Assembly: GCF_027580225.2 (NCBI RefSeq)
Contig: NC_073354.2
Span: 12,311,501 to 12,375,500 of the forward strand
Direction: 5' to 3'
DNA length: 64,000 bases
DNA from: Misgurnus anguillicaudatus
Taxonomy: Eukaryota > Chordata > Actinopteri > Cypriniformes > Cobitidae
This document shows, one piece after another, positions 1 through 11,249 of the stretch (position 1 is its first letter; the number at the start of each line of letters is the position of its first letter). Both the position numbers and the translations under genes were made by a program. The notes under the pieces are model-generated. The model was given only the letters and a program-made list of their open reading frames with translations, did not search any database and was not told the DNA's origin.

Positions 1-284
1 TACCGCCTGGGGCAAATCACTTAAACCTTGCGCGCGCTCAACGACCAAACGTGGAGATTCCACAGGTCAGGGCGCGGGTGCCATAATGTGCCCCCTCCTT
101 GAGAAAGAAGGTCCTTCCTCAGGGGAATCCGCCAGGGAGGGGCTGTCGCGAGGAGCATTAGTTCCGGAAACCAATTCCTGGTCGTCCAATATGGGGCGAC
201 CATTAAAAGGCTCTCCTCGTCCTGCCTGACTTTGCACAGAGTCTGTGCTATTAGACTCACTGGGGGAAACGCATATTTGCGCAT
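1..284 (-). pseudogene. Retrotransposon RT/RNase H C-terminal remnant, DIRS-like
   Basis: Read on the minus strand, this is an open stretch of about 87 residues ending at a stop near base 21. It carries the pattern APYW, WFPELMLL, LRKDLLSQGGG and WHPRPDLWNLHVW. To my knowledge this resembles the end of the reverse transcriptase/RNase H polyprotein of DIRS-type (tyrosine-recombinase) retrotransposons of fish, just before the recombinase domain. Only this tail is in the window. The upstream side is cut by the Harbinger-like sequence starting near 301, so the piece is truncated and not functional. A Ty3/gypsy origin is the alternative; the fragment is too short to decide firmly. Confidence 0.5.
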
Positions 285-339
285 GCCCCGCGGCCAGCTG
301 GAACCAAAGCCTTAATTACACAAATAACCATTATAATAA

Positions 340-684
340 ATAAAAAACACAACATTTTAACATCAATCTTGAACTGGTTGTGTTCTACCTCTGCTTGCAG
401 TTTCTCCACTTACAAACTACACCATGAAAAGAAGCAATCCGCCTTGGCGCAAGCGCAATTGGCTTTTAAAGGGGATGAGAGTTGAGACTGCCATTGGTTT
501 GTTGCACGTTACGCCCAAAACACACCCATTACTCATAGGAACAACCCTTTTAGACTGTGTGCCAGGCGCATAAACAATTTTCCCCGTCATTAAACTAGCA
601 AAAGTGGATTTGGACACGCCCTAAATGCACTTGCGCAGTGCGCTTTAGACCATGCACTTAGATTGTTAAAATGGGGCCCTAGAT
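340..684. mobile_element. PIF/Harbinger-like element, right-end fragment
   Basis: The segment ends in a TTAAAATGGGGCCCT terminus and matches the right third of the element at 16970-18345. Shared blocks include GTTACGCCCAAAACACACCC and AAAGTGGATTTGGACACGCC. The left end is missing, so this is a truncated copy. The short minus-strand ORF inside it (417-617) recurs in the other copy because the DNA is repeated, not because it is a gene. Confidence 0.7.
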
Positions 685-1053
685 GTTGCTAAAACACATT
701 ACACCTTTAAGTATTTTTGGAGCAGTCACCCTTCTTGGTTTTTAGAAAAGAGTGGCCAGAATACCTAAAAAATTATTTTTCGCATTTCTTGAAAGAGAAT
801 GCAGAGTTTGAAACTAAATTATGTGGAATTTTCATTTTTGGGTGAACTCTTCCTCTATTAAAAAATAGGCAGGGTACATGGAAGCAGTTTTTGAGAGAGC
901 TTTGATATAAACGTTGTGTAGATGTGTAGTGTTGTGTAAAAGGGGTTTGGGTGTGCGTGTGTTTCAGAGAAGCTGACTCAGATCGATGGCTCTGTGGTGG
1001 TTCACAGTGGGTTTTCTGATCTGGCTGATGTCTTAGCCCTTTGAGGTCATCAG
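685..1053. other. No recognised feature
   Basis: AT-rich sequence without convincing coding potential or a repeat I recognise. Confidence 0.5.
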
Positions 1054-1090
1054 ATCTCTCTTTCTCTCTCTCTCTCTCTATCTCTCTCAC
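1054..1090. repeat. (TC)n microsatellite
   Basis: Pyrimidine dinucleotide run with a few interruptions. Confidence 0.95.
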
Positions 1091-2139
1091 ACTCTTCCAG
1101 TACAATTTTATACAGAAGAATTTATCTAAAGTTTTTTAGGTCACTACATGCAGTGTAAGCACACCTGCTTTATCAGTCTGGTTACACATGGACATATAAA
1201 TTTAATATATATATATTAATTTTTTTTCTTATCCAAACCTTTCGGTACCCGAATAACCTTGTTCCAGTTCTCCAGACCATCATGTTTCTAAATCGTTTCC
1301 CCTATCCCGTGAAAGTGCTGCGTCCGTGTGTTGGGAGTCAAGGGAAAATAATGAGAACGCTCCCGACACATTGATTCTCTGATTGTCTGGCCCAGGATCA
1401 TCCATGGACCATCATAGAGGGACAATTGTTTTTCATTACCGTGAGTCAGAGAGGAGCAGAGGTCAGAAACCTGGATTGACCTTAAAGTGTCACTAGTAGG
1501 ATATACTATCACAGCACAGAGGGGGGTTGGAGACCGTGCCGGTATATATCTTCCACTAAACCAGCACAAACCATCACAGATTTATGCAGTTTTTTCCCTA
1601 GCAGGGTAGCTAACAAACTCATAGAGATTTATGATCAATAGCAAACCCTAATAAAATTGGGACTGTATACATTAATTTCTACTACAGTAACCCCATCTTC
1701 CTAAGAATATGGGGACGCTCTGTCAAGAGTATTGAATTATAAGCAGAGGTGTTTATACCACAGTTGTATGTTGGATAAATACATTCAATAAATGGATAAA
1801 TACATTTTATATTCCTACAAGGCTGGTGTGATTTTAATCAATTCTGCAGAGTTGAAAATTACAATAATATACAGTGTAGTAGTGCTGTTTAAAACCATTG
1901 CTATGCTAGAGCCCAAATGGCCGCTATATTGACTATGATCTCAGCAAATGACTAAAGGAGGATGAGACTTCAGCTTTGGGCCTCAGGATTTTTGTGCTCG
2001 AGTTATCAAATTCAGCTGCGGTTGCTATTAAAGTGATCTTGTTGGGTCTTTATTCACTCCTCTCCAGTGTTTGTTCAGGTCAGTCCAAATCACATTGGAG
2101 AGGATCACTTTATACTCCATGCTTTTATCTGATCTATAT

Positions 2140-2145
<6 letters not shown>
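1091..2145. other. No recognised feature
   Basis: About 1 kb with scattered short ORFs on both strands. None has domain-like composition or a plausible splice context. Confidence 0.5.

Positions 2146-2171
<26 letters not shown>
2146..2171. repeat. (TC)n microsatellite
   Basis: Uninterrupted CT repeat; a second looser CT-rich patch follows at 2203-2225. Confidence 0.95.
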
Positions 2172-2678
2172 GTTAAGATACCTTGTGTTTACTATACTGT
2201 ACTCTCTCTTCCTCTCTCTCTGTTCTATTGGTTTATTAACTGTTTTAAATGTTATTCAGTGCAGTGATTGTCTTCTGAGGAGAGCTCATGTCTTGTTTTT
2301 CATTCTGGTCAGGTTTAACATGAGAATGCTGGGTAATTTTGCACCAGATTTTTCTCATTTAACACCATTCACTTTGGAAGTGAGGAAATAAAAACAAACC
2401 TTGTACACATTCAAAAGTGAGAGGCCAGCTGTTGTTTTTTTTATGTGATAGCTTCAAGTATTTTTTTCGTATTTTATCAAGATAGATATTTAATCTTTTT
2501 GTGCAAGACACTGCTTGCTTAGAAGTGCGAGGCTGAAATATCTATTTGAAACCATATTCTGATAGTAGCTGGTTTTGCATGGTTTATTACTGTTAAAAGC
2601 TGGTAGTATGGTTCTGAACTGATTCAATCTGATTCCTAAGATCTAGTACATCCTTATTGGTTAACCGATTCAGGGTTG

Positions 2679-3285
2679 GTAGTAGAGGTCTTCACGGGTC
2701 CACTTAGATCTGAAAACCAGAGGTTCGACCCAAGACTCGAGCTGGTTCGGTCTAAAAATTTCACGTGTGCCTTGGATACGGGTCGGGCATAATATTAGTG
2801 GCCTCACGCAATTTAAATGAATGTGTTTTTGCTGAATGGACCTGATAATACCCAAACTATCTTGCGTGTGTGCATCAAGTCCTTTTCCAACCCCAAGTCC
2901 CCCTCCCCATTTCCCAAGAGTGCTTGCGACATTGTGTGGCTGATGGTAGGTTAAGTTTCATTGAGCCAAACCTGTCAATCAATTTTAACTGCATACTGTA
3001 GTGGTTACCTTGGTTTCGTCGTCAGAAAAATTGGTTGCGAGGCCACCTGGGTTTCTTTCTGGTGTGTGTGGGCTGCTGACTGCACGTTGGTGCCATTGGT
3101 GCTGTTTACATGTGGGTCCAGATGGGTTAAATAAATGGCCACTGTGTTGGGTCAAACTCAGGTCTAATTTTTTCAGGTTTTTCTCTGATCAGGTCTTACT
3201 TTTAAGAAAATGATTTATGCACATCGGGTTTGGGTAAAAAGTGAGTAAAGTTGGGGTCGCATACATTTCTTTGGACCCAAGAACA
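2679..3285. mobile_element. Degenerate hAT-like element, tentative
   Basis: The left side begins TAGAGGTCTTCACGGGTCC and the right side ends near GGACCCAAGAAC, which can be aligned as decayed inverted ends. The interior is rich in GGGTC and GACCC words, as in fish hAT elements with this start. No clean target duplication was found, so the boundaries are approximate. Confidence 0.35.
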
Positions 3286-3479
3286 GGGCTGGATTATCCA
3301 TAGACGGGATAGGTGAGTGCCCTGGGGCTCCAGACTGAGACCAAAATTTTTTTCTTTACAAGTACTTGCACATGTGGGGGCACCTGTGACAAAAATTCGG
3401 AATGTGCGATTGGGTTTTAACCGCTTAATTGCATGACGTGTCAAAAGTTTTATGTTTGGCTGTTGTTATGTTGGTCATT

Positions 3480-3695
3480 TATATAGTTTAAATTTGTACA
3501 CCTTTTAGAAATAAAGGTACAAAACTGGACCTTTTCTGTCACTGGGGTGGTAGTGGTACCTATAGAGTTCCATTTTGTACCTACAGGTATACTAAATATA
3601 ATACAATGTTGTACCTTTTTGGGTACATTACTGTACCATAGAGTTACAAAAATGAACCTCTGTGACAGTAAAGGTACAGTTTTAAAAAAATTCTG
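3480..3695. repeat. GTACC-rich repeat, copy 1
   Basis: The words AGGTAC, GTACCT and GTACATT recur many times on both strands, flanked by similar ends (aaaggtacaaaactg on the left, taaaggtacagtttt on the right). Similar sequence occurs at 30535-30600, 31150-31195 and 33970-34120, so this is an interspersed family. Confidence 0.55.
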
Positions 3696-3699
3696 ACAT

Positions 3700-4585
3700 T
3701 GTAGCATTATATAGTCTCGTAATAAACCCTGTTACAAAATCACAAATGCGCAGTTTATTGTGTTCATTCTCCACATTGTGATTTAGTGGTGGCATCTGGG
3801 ATTTTTTGTTTTAGACAATAATGTCTTTCTTTATTATTGCTTTTTTAAGATTTGTATGTCTTGAATATGTTTTGAATAACTACAGTTTCCAGTGAGACAT
3901 TTTAACACTTTAATTTAAAACTTTCATTATGTTGCAGTAAAATTCTCCCAAACCAAATTTGTTTCGCATTTAAAGCGTGGCAAGTGTTAATTTAGCACCC
4001 TATGTGTATAATATTTATATTCTATAATAAGAGCGTATCTAATTCTCTCAGCATATCTACATAACTGCATATAAATCTCAGCCTCTCTGTGACTCCAGAG
4101 TTGAAAATCGCAGGATACATTAGTTAGGGGAACGGATGTCACGGCTCTTCAATAATGCTACCAGTTTGTATGGGCCAAATAGGATTTAGTTCATATTCTA
4201 TATTCAGTATTATTATCTCATTGGCTCATTGGATTGTCCCTGCTTCAGTAGCCCGCTGCTCACACTATTAGGAATTAGTGTGAAACTTCACATCTGTACC
4301 GATCTGACGTCTTCACCGAACCCACAGCTAGATGTTGGGATTTATTCTTCCATCTCTCCATTGCTTTCTCATTCAGACACTCTCTCGTTCGCTTTTCTTT
4401 CCCGCTGTTAATCCATATGAGCACAGCGCGGCCGAGGTCCAATTCTTTGTCATCTTGAGTCTCATTGTGAGCTTCTTACAGGGACTCCACAACTTTTAAT
4501 AACAGGGGCTTAATAACTCCCACAGTTTGCTTTGGTCAGTGCTGGAGCTTCAACAGAACACATTTAATCTTAGCTTGAAGATGTG
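3700..4585. other. No recognised feature
   Basis: Repeat-poor DNA without coding evidence. The stretch 4220-4430 is less AT-rich but has no supportable exon. Confidence 0.45.
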
Positions 4586-5171
4586 TGTCATGATTCACGA
4601 GGCGTAGATTCAAATTGCAGACGTTTCATACACAAAACTTTATTCACAGTAACAAAAAAGCCAAACAAGTCGGATTGCAGTAGCCGTAGTAGGCATCCTA
4701 CATTAAATCTGTGGTCTAGCTAGTAGGACATCATCACAATCTGATTTCAACACTTGCTGTACCAGTATGTTTATCGAGGGAAACTAGCTGTCCAGTGATG
4801 TCCTTCGGGCCATACACTACACGAGGAAAGTTTTCCACGTAAGCCATTATTCTGTCAGATCGGTTTCGGCTTTGCGTGCACGAGCAGTCGTACTTTTCCG
4901 CTGTCTCTTTGGCCTACTTAGATGTGGTATAAGTAGCACATTGCTCCCCCTGCCTCTCTCTGTAGAGCAGGGTTGAATAATTGACTGAGTGTAGGCTGGT
5001 TGGTAAAATCCTCGTGGACATCTTGCCTGTCTGCTCTTTGTAATGACGCTCATTATTCGCGCTCTCAGGGACAGGGCACGCCGTGTAAAGAAAGGGAGAC
5101 CCAGTACATGGCAAGTAAAAACACAGAGAGCGTCTGCTCAGTCTCACAACCAGAAGTCTGAGTTCATGACA
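4586..5171 (-). mobile_element. Probable solo LTR of a retrotransposon
   Basis: The 586-bp segment starts TGTCATGATTC and ends TTCATGACA, giving the TG...CA ends and short inverted termini of an LTR. On the minus strand an AATAAA signal sits about 50 bases before the end (4637-4642), as expected for a polyadenylation site in an LTR. No internal retroviral-type coding sequence is next to it, so it would be a solo LTR. A matching 4-6 bp target duplication is not visible (flanks atgtg and cgtct), which lowers confidence. Confidence 0.5.
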
Positions 5172-6379
5172 CGTCTCTTGCGAAAGGATTCAGGATTGGA
5201 TTTGTTTGACAAAGGTCCCTATTATAGTCGGCCGTGTTTTTGTGTGTGTGTGCGCGCGCGTGTGAGAGGAACAATCTATTGTGGTGACAGTAAGCTTTGC
5301 AGGGGCTGCAGACTTTCTGCTGTATCTCAGAATGTAGTGAGTGGAGTGCGGCAAACAGATTCACAGCGAGACAGATTCAGTTTGATGTGGCTGAATGTCG
5401 ACAAGTGGGGACTACTGATGATTTTTATATTTTGACAACTGTGTGGAAACAGATCAGTCATAGGATATCTTGATGACTATATTTTGAAGTTTAAAGGAAT
5501 GATATGCACAACTGTGTGACCAAGTGTGTGGAAACCCAGCTAAAGTCATTTTTTGAGGTTTACTGTTTTCTTCAATGAAATCATCTGACATAATGTAAAG
5601 AATTAGGGATGAGACGAGACACGAGATTGGGGTTACGAGAACCAGATGAGATTTTTGCACTTTTTAAGAAATCCTCAATGATAAAATATAGAAATGGGAA
5701 TGTTTTAACTAATCTAGGACTGTCCCTAACAATTATTTAATTTATTTTAATTATTACATTTTTATTTATTAATAATAAAGTAATTTGATAGGTTTTGGTG
5801 ATAAAATAGACTTAAATAGACCTCATATAATAATGATGATGCAATAATAATTGGTTCAAATTAATTATCAAAACCAAATTTTTTTATTAAACAAAAACAT
5901 TAATATTTATGTAATAACAAATGTGTATTATAACAAATGCCTGCAGAGGGTGCTAGTTGACTCACAATTGTTGTTTTTATTTTCACTTTAGATAACTCTT
6001 ACTTCAGGCCAAACAGCATTAAAATCCAATTAAATCTTTAATATTGGTCCAATAAAAATGATACAGCCACTTTAATTCTTGAGCAAGAATGTGCAGACAT
6101 CAAATCATGTAAACTCAAAGCGAGGGTTTCATCTGCTGACGCTTTACATGTAAATGATCAACAGATAACGCACCTAAGACTTTAAATGAGTTCCCAAACA
6201 AACATTATTTGAAAGCCAAACCAAAACAGCACATGCAGAGACAAAATATAATGCAAAGTAAAGAACATTTTGTGAAAATATATAACCTTTATATTTTCAT
6301 TAATCATGTCAAATACTGAAATCAAACTTAGATAAGATGAGACAGAGGGGTCTAATATTTTCACATTTTTAGAAGTTTA
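5172..6379. other. No recognised feature except a TG/CG-rich microsatellite
   Basis: A (TG)n/(CG)n run lies at about 5240-5263. The rest is AT-rich with no gene evidence. Confidence 0.5.
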
Positions 6380-6384
6380 AAAGT

Positions 6385-6581
6385 ACCAAGCAGATCTGGG
6401 GCACCATTGACTTCCACAGTGGGAGAAATAATACTGTGGAAGTCAGGTGACTCAGATTGGTTTGGTTACAAACATTTTTCAAAATATATTCATTTGTGTT
6501 GTGTTCAGTAGATATTAGTTTGGGACAACAAGAGGGTGAGTAAATAATGACAGAACTGAAATTTATGGTTGAACTATCGCT
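6385..6581. mobile_element. TTAA MITE, right half
   Basis: It contains a hairpin-like pair (ttgacttccacagt and actgtggaagtca) and the words GAGGGTGAGTAAATAATGACAG and GAACTATCGCT, followed directly by TTAA. A related right half is at 14640-14830. The left inverted end is not recognisable. Its flanking TTAA (6582-6585) is also the left TTAA of the next element. Confidence 0.6.
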
Positions 6582-6742
6582 TTAAAGGGACACTCCACTT
6601 TAAAAAAAACTAAATTTTTAGCTCCCCTATTGTTAAACATTTGATTTTGACTGTTTTGGAATCCATTTCTGGGTTTGGCGGTACCACTTTTAGCATAGCT
6701 TAGCTTAGCATAATCCATTGTAATGTGATTAGACCATTAGCA

Positions 6743-7754
6743 TAAGGTGACCAGATTTTTTAAATGAAAACCGGGGACATTCCTAGTTAAATGGTCAAAA
6801 TATCATTAAAATCTCATTTGTTGTTATCTATTAATTAAAAATTGGGACACACACTTTTTATTGTTGTGGGTTCACTGGAAAAAAATACTTTTTACTTAAT
6901 ATTTTTTGTCTTGTTTTCAGTATAAATATCTAAAAATTCTTTAATCAAGATGCATTTTCTTGATAAGCAAAATCCTCTAAGAAAAATCTAGCTTTTTCTT
7001 TTGAATTAAGTGTTGACAGATTTTTGTTTGCTTGTTTTAAGCACAAATTTGATATTTTGGTCTAAAAACTAGAGTTATTTTCTTAGGTCATTTTGCCCAT
7101 CAAGAAAATGCATCTTGATTTTTTGATATTTGTACTGAAAACAAGAGAAATTACTATTAAGTAATAAGGTAGTCAACTTTTGCAGTGTTTCTAATTCAAT
7201 TAAGCCTAAATCTATTTTTTTCCTTTTTTTACACAAGAGTCATACCTTATCAAAAATGACTTCTAAAGTACTGTTTCAGGTGATTTCATAGCATTGTAAA
7301 CGTGAAAAACGGAAGGAATAATGCAAAATGTAAACATATTTAGCCTACACAAAACAAATGCTCAGAACCATATTGTGTTCAGTTCACTTCATTGGTTTAT
7401 TAACTTAATTTGACTTGAGAAGTTAGTACCTTAACCCCCGACAACTTTAACTGTTTTCATATCTTATGATAAATTGATTGATGATAATGACGCTTTCTCG
7501 TGTCTCATAGTAAATTCTTCATTGGTAAATCAGTGGCATGCACACGTAATCAGTAGCTCGCTGCCCCCTCTGCTGGTGAAAATAATCATTACATGACTGC
7601 TCCGGTTTGGTACAAACACTACATGTTGATCGGGTTTTCAGGTTGTTTTGGACGTGCTGTAAAACGGGGGAGATTTCCAGGGACAGCTCCAGTCGGGGAC
7701 AGAACACCAAAAAACGGGACTGTCCCCGGAAAATGGGGACGTCTGGACACCTTA
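6743..7754. mobile_element. Non-autonomous hAT element with exact 8-bp TSD
   Basis: This 1012-bp insertion begins TAAGGTGACCAG and ends CTGGACACCTTA, 12-bp TIRs with one mismatch. CATTAGCA is duplicated exactly at 6735-6742 and 7755-7762; an 8-bp TSD is the hallmark of hAT. No transposase remains. GGGGAC-rich sequence near both ends is typical of this end type. It carries its own nested MITE (6873-7187). Confidence 0.9.
6873..7187. mobile_element. Palindromic CACTG...CAGTG MITE, copy 1
   Basis: It starts CACTGGAAAAAAATACTT and ends CAACTTTTGCAGTG. It shares with the 50-56 kb copies the blocks TTTTGTCTTGTTTTCAGTA, ATCAAGATGCATTTTCTTGA and, inverted on the other arm, TCAAGAAAATGCATCTTGAT. The two arms fold back almost completely. 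Confidence 0.85.
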
Positions 7755-8213
7755 CATTAGCATCACGCTCAAAAATGATCAAAGAGTTTTGATATTTTTC
7801 CTATTTAAAAGTTGACTCTTCTGTAGTTACATCGTGTACTAAGACTGATGGAAAATTAAAAGTTGTGATTTTCTAGGCAGCTAGGAACTACACTATCATT
7901 CTGGTGTAAAAATCAATGACTTTGCTGTTGTAAAATGGCTGCAGCAGGCGCATTTTCGGGCAGCCCCGGAAATAGTCCCCTTGGTAACTTTAGATAGTCA
8001 GATAAAAAATAGGAAAAATATTGAAACTCTTTGGTCATTTTTGAGCGCAGTGGGTCTAATCAGATTCAATGGATTATGCTAAGCTATGCTAAAAGTGCTA
8101 GCGCCTGACCCGGAGATCGGCTAAACGGATTCCAAAATGGTAAAACTCAATTGTTTAACGCTAGGGGAGCTGGAAAATTAGCATATTTTCAAAAATGTGG
8201 AGTGTCCCTTTAA

Positions 8214-9400
8214 GCTCAAGAGATGTGTTGCCTGTTTGAATCCTCAGAGCAATATTGTAATAAGGATGCCTGAATTATTAAACACACATAAACACATAGC
8301 CAGAAAATGAGTGATTTTGATATGATTAGATATTGATGATACGGATGAAAGAAAAAACTTTATGACTTTTAACTCAGTTATGAAAAGTGTCTGTTTTAAC
8401 TCCTAGATCAAGAGTTTATACCATGCTTTTTCTATAACAGGTTTCTTTCATTTGTTTGTGTAGCTGAATAGCATAACAACTGTGTTTCAAAAAGAAAATT
8501 CCTGTCCTAGTTTTACTGATGAGTCGATCATCACACACAGTCATACATACACAGAGAAAACCCTTCTGCCTTTGAAGACGGTTTATTTCTTTGCAAAGCA
8601 GAGCAGATTGGCAGACAAACAAAACAAAACAAACTGCATCTCAGTCTTATTGTTTTAAAGAACTGCTTAAGCCTTTCTCTGTGGAGCGTGTCAAATGTAG
8701 ACATTTTTAATCATTTTATTCTGTTTTATTTGGAAAGCGACATCTTTTTATCATTATAAATGACATGTAATTGGCCATATTGTTCACATGGTTTTCTATA
8801 ACAGGCCTAACCTATTTATAAACAGTTAATCAAAATGCATATAAATTGAATGTTTTTCTTCTATGTGTATATTTTTCTTATTGTCTGTTTGAACATTTCC
8901 ATGATGGCAGCTCTTAAAATTCAAGTCAAATCTTTTGAATCTCAAGAGGCACGTAAAGGTCAAACGATCAGACCGAGCAAAATACTGAAAGAGAGCCGGA
9001 GCACAGGGGCAGAGAGATGAAAGCTAATGGGACTTAAAAGTCTCTCCTGTGGTTTTAATGCTCTGTTCTTTTACGTTTGTAATCCCTTTGGAAATGTGAG
9101 AATTTTGTTTATAGTTAAATAAAAAGCAGGTAAAGTCTTTAAAGCGTGAGGACCTTATTCATGAAGAGCTAGCAGAACGAATTTATGTGTGCAGTAAATA
9201 ATTTTTAAAACCATTTATATGTAAACCATCACTTTGAATCAAATGCAACAATTGAAAAACGGTTTTTATAAACGATTTATACCGAAATTTGCTTTGCTTG
9301 TAATTCATGACTGAGGCCCAGATTGTGTCATATTTTTATTGTTGAAATACTTGAAATCTCATTTCTCATACATTTTCAAGTTGAATGTGCAAAGGCACAC
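8214..9400. other. No recognised feature
   Basis: Unique-looking AT-rich DNA. The stretch 8890-9070 is more balanced in composition but has no supportable ORF or splice pair. Confidence 0.45.
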
Positions 9401-9403
9401 TCT

Positions 9404-9800
9404 TTAAAAATGCTGGGTTATTTTCAAATATAATTCATTCATTCATTCATTCAATCCTCTTTGCGCCGTCTGGTGCTTGAGGCGACTGCAAGGGAACTTC
9501 CAACTCTTATCCATGTTTCGGCTGAAGGAAATCGGCTATCGGGAAGGAGATGTCCTTGTGGCTTTGGTCTCGATCCGTCATGCATACGGTTACTTGGTCT
9601 GCTTCACTCACGTTTCCGGTTGTCGTTTGTTCCCTTGTTGTGGTATCCGTAGCAACATTTGTTTCTTAAGGAGGTGGGGTTGCTAACCTCCTTACACACC
9701 CAACCCTTCTCCTTTTTAAGCCAGGCTTGGGACCGTCCTTGGCAGAGTTTTTCAAATATAAACATTTATTTTTCTGTCCCATTTTGATCCAATGCTGGGT
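9404..9800. repeat. AATGCTGGGTT-type MITE, split by a retroposon
   Basis: The word AATGCTGGGTT occurs at both ends of this interval (near 9409 and 9792), as in a widespread fish MITE type. The interior is the retroposon at 9434-9748. Boundaries are approximate. Confidence 0.4.
9434..9748 (-). mobile_element. Non-LTR retroposon fragment with exact 13-bp TSD
   Basis: The insert is flanked by an exact direct repeat TTTTCAAATATAA (9421-9433 and 9749-9761). On the minus strand it ends in a (GAAT)n tail, the + strand ATTC run at 9434-9452. A tail microsatellite plus a 13-bp duplication is what target-primed reverse transcription leaves. The roughly 295-bp body is not identified; it may be a 5'-truncated LINE or a SINE. 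Confidence 0.75.
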
Positions 9801-9859
9801 TGAAAAAAAGGAAATGAGATTGGCAGACATTGTTTACATTTTTTGCAAGCAAGTAAAAA

Positions 9860-10149
9860 AATAGGTAATTGAAATTTGGCTCCCCCTGTGATGTCAGAAG
9901 GGGATAATACAGCCCCTTAACCTGCACTATCCAACTACGGCAGTGCCATTAAGTGCAGATATCAGTTCATTTGCATTTAAAAGGACAAACCCAAAAATGG
10001 TACATTTTTGCTTACACCTACAAAGTGTCAATTTTAACATGCTATAATAAATTATCTATATAATATTTTGAGCTAAAACTTCACATATGTACTCTGGAAA
10101 CACCAAAGATTTATTTGACATCTTAAAAATGTCTTGTGAAATGTCCCCT
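9860..10149. mobile_element. TTAA MITE, truncated copy of the 45.9-kb family
   Basis: The right end AAATGTCCCCT is followed by TTAA (10150-10153). The blocks CCCCCTGTGATGTCAGAAGG, TGCATTTAAAAGG and TTTAACATGCTATAATAAAT match the element at 45896-46321 in inverse orientation. The left end is missing. Confidence 0.7.
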
Positions 10150-10153
10150 TTAA

Positions 10154-11170
10154 ACAAAGTGACATCACTACAAAAAACATAAACCCGATACATTCTTTTA
10201 CTGCAATGTTAGTGTACAGGGATGAACTTTAGAGTTTGAAATTAGGTCACTCGCAGCCTCAGTTTATTTTTCTTTCTATTTCGGTTTACATCAATGTGAT
10301 GTCATCCCGCCTCTTTTGTTTCTGTGTGTACAACTACACCTCAATTCCAGCATACACACCGTTTCCAAAAAGTGGGGCAGTTGGTTAAGGTAGCCGTGGG
10401 GAGGAGACGGGCGTCTGGTAGGACCTACGGCGGTTTCTATATCCAGACTCTCATTACACTCACTGTCTGTCAGAGATGAATTAGAGGCGGGTCACAACAA
10501 CCCCAACTATTAATCATTATATATTGATCATCAGAGCAGATGTGTGGGGGAGTGAATGGACCCCTGTAGCTATTAGGAAGAGGAGATCCTCACAGGTACA
10601 GACTCTTGAGGCGAAGAACATTAAATCCACATCTTACGCAACCTGTTCTGTCTTTCCTGAGTGGCCTCCGTCCTTTCTTCGCCTCTGTATTCTACACGTA
10701 CATTAATATTCAGCGCAGGACCATGCTTACTGTATTTACATATTTGTAACGACTCTCGCCGGCCCTGTAATTAATGGTGCCCGCTGATGCGGAGCGAAAT
10801 CCGACGGCATGTTTCATCTGAGTTGCCATGGCTACCCAATCCCGCTGTGACACCATGGCGACTGGAGACACGGGTGTTAACTGCTTCCTTGAGGGTCAGA
10901 ACTTCATCATTCTATCATAGTCATGGTAGAAGAAAGGGATATTTCCATCTATTCATTCATCTATCATTGCCTCAATCCATCTTTGCAGCCACATCCTAAA
11001 GGCCTGGTGTTAGGTCTTAATGTTACCACAGGGACTGCTCTGGCTTTTAACCCTTTGATGCAAGTACAAGCCATTTTAACCATTCAGTGTGTGAGTTTAT
11101 AAAGCATCATGGGTGATTACCTCTGACACTTTATCATGCCTCTGTATGGCAGTCCTGTTTATTTCTGTTT
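10154..11170. other. Repeat-poor stretch, no gene supported
   Basis: The composition is more balanced than the surroundings, especially 10370-10700 and 10780-10920. Short ORFs exist but no splice-bounded exon can be defended. Conserved non-coding sequence is possible. Confidence 0.4.
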
Positions 11171-11174
11171 TTTG

Positions 11175-11249
11175 TGACATTTATAACATTTATTTCACAT
11201 TTATTTTTCTAGTGCTTTTCACAATGTTGCATTGTTGCAAAGCTGCTTA
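11175..11249 (-). repeat. Retroposon 3'-tail-like repeat, interrupted copy
   Basis: It contains AGTGCTTTTCACAATGTTGC and TTGCAAAGCTGCTTATAG. The same sequence occurs inverted and uninterrupted at 14265-14360. It resembles the GCTTTTCACAAT...CAAAGCAGCTTT module of the 18.9 and 57.9 kb repeats. It resumes at 13558 (AAAACATACAGCAG) after the nested insertions. Confidence 0.7.

Larger units (their letters stand above)
6586..8209. mobile_element. Long palindromic TTAA MITE interrupted by a hAT insertion
   Basis: The ends are AGGGACACTCC and GGAGTGTCCCT, both flanked by TTAA (6582-6585 and 8210-8213). The two arms are imperfect inverted copies over roughly 250 bases: AGCATAGCTTAGC in one, GCTAAGCTATGCT in the other. 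The left arm is broken at 6743-7754 by a hAT element. A half copy lies at 29417-29768 and confirms the uninterrupted order of bases at the break. Confidence 0.85.

Noticed and set aside
417..617. Minus-strand ORF resembling the one at 18100-18291
   Set aside because: The similarity is explained by both lying in the same Harbinger-like repeat end; no domain-like content and different stops.
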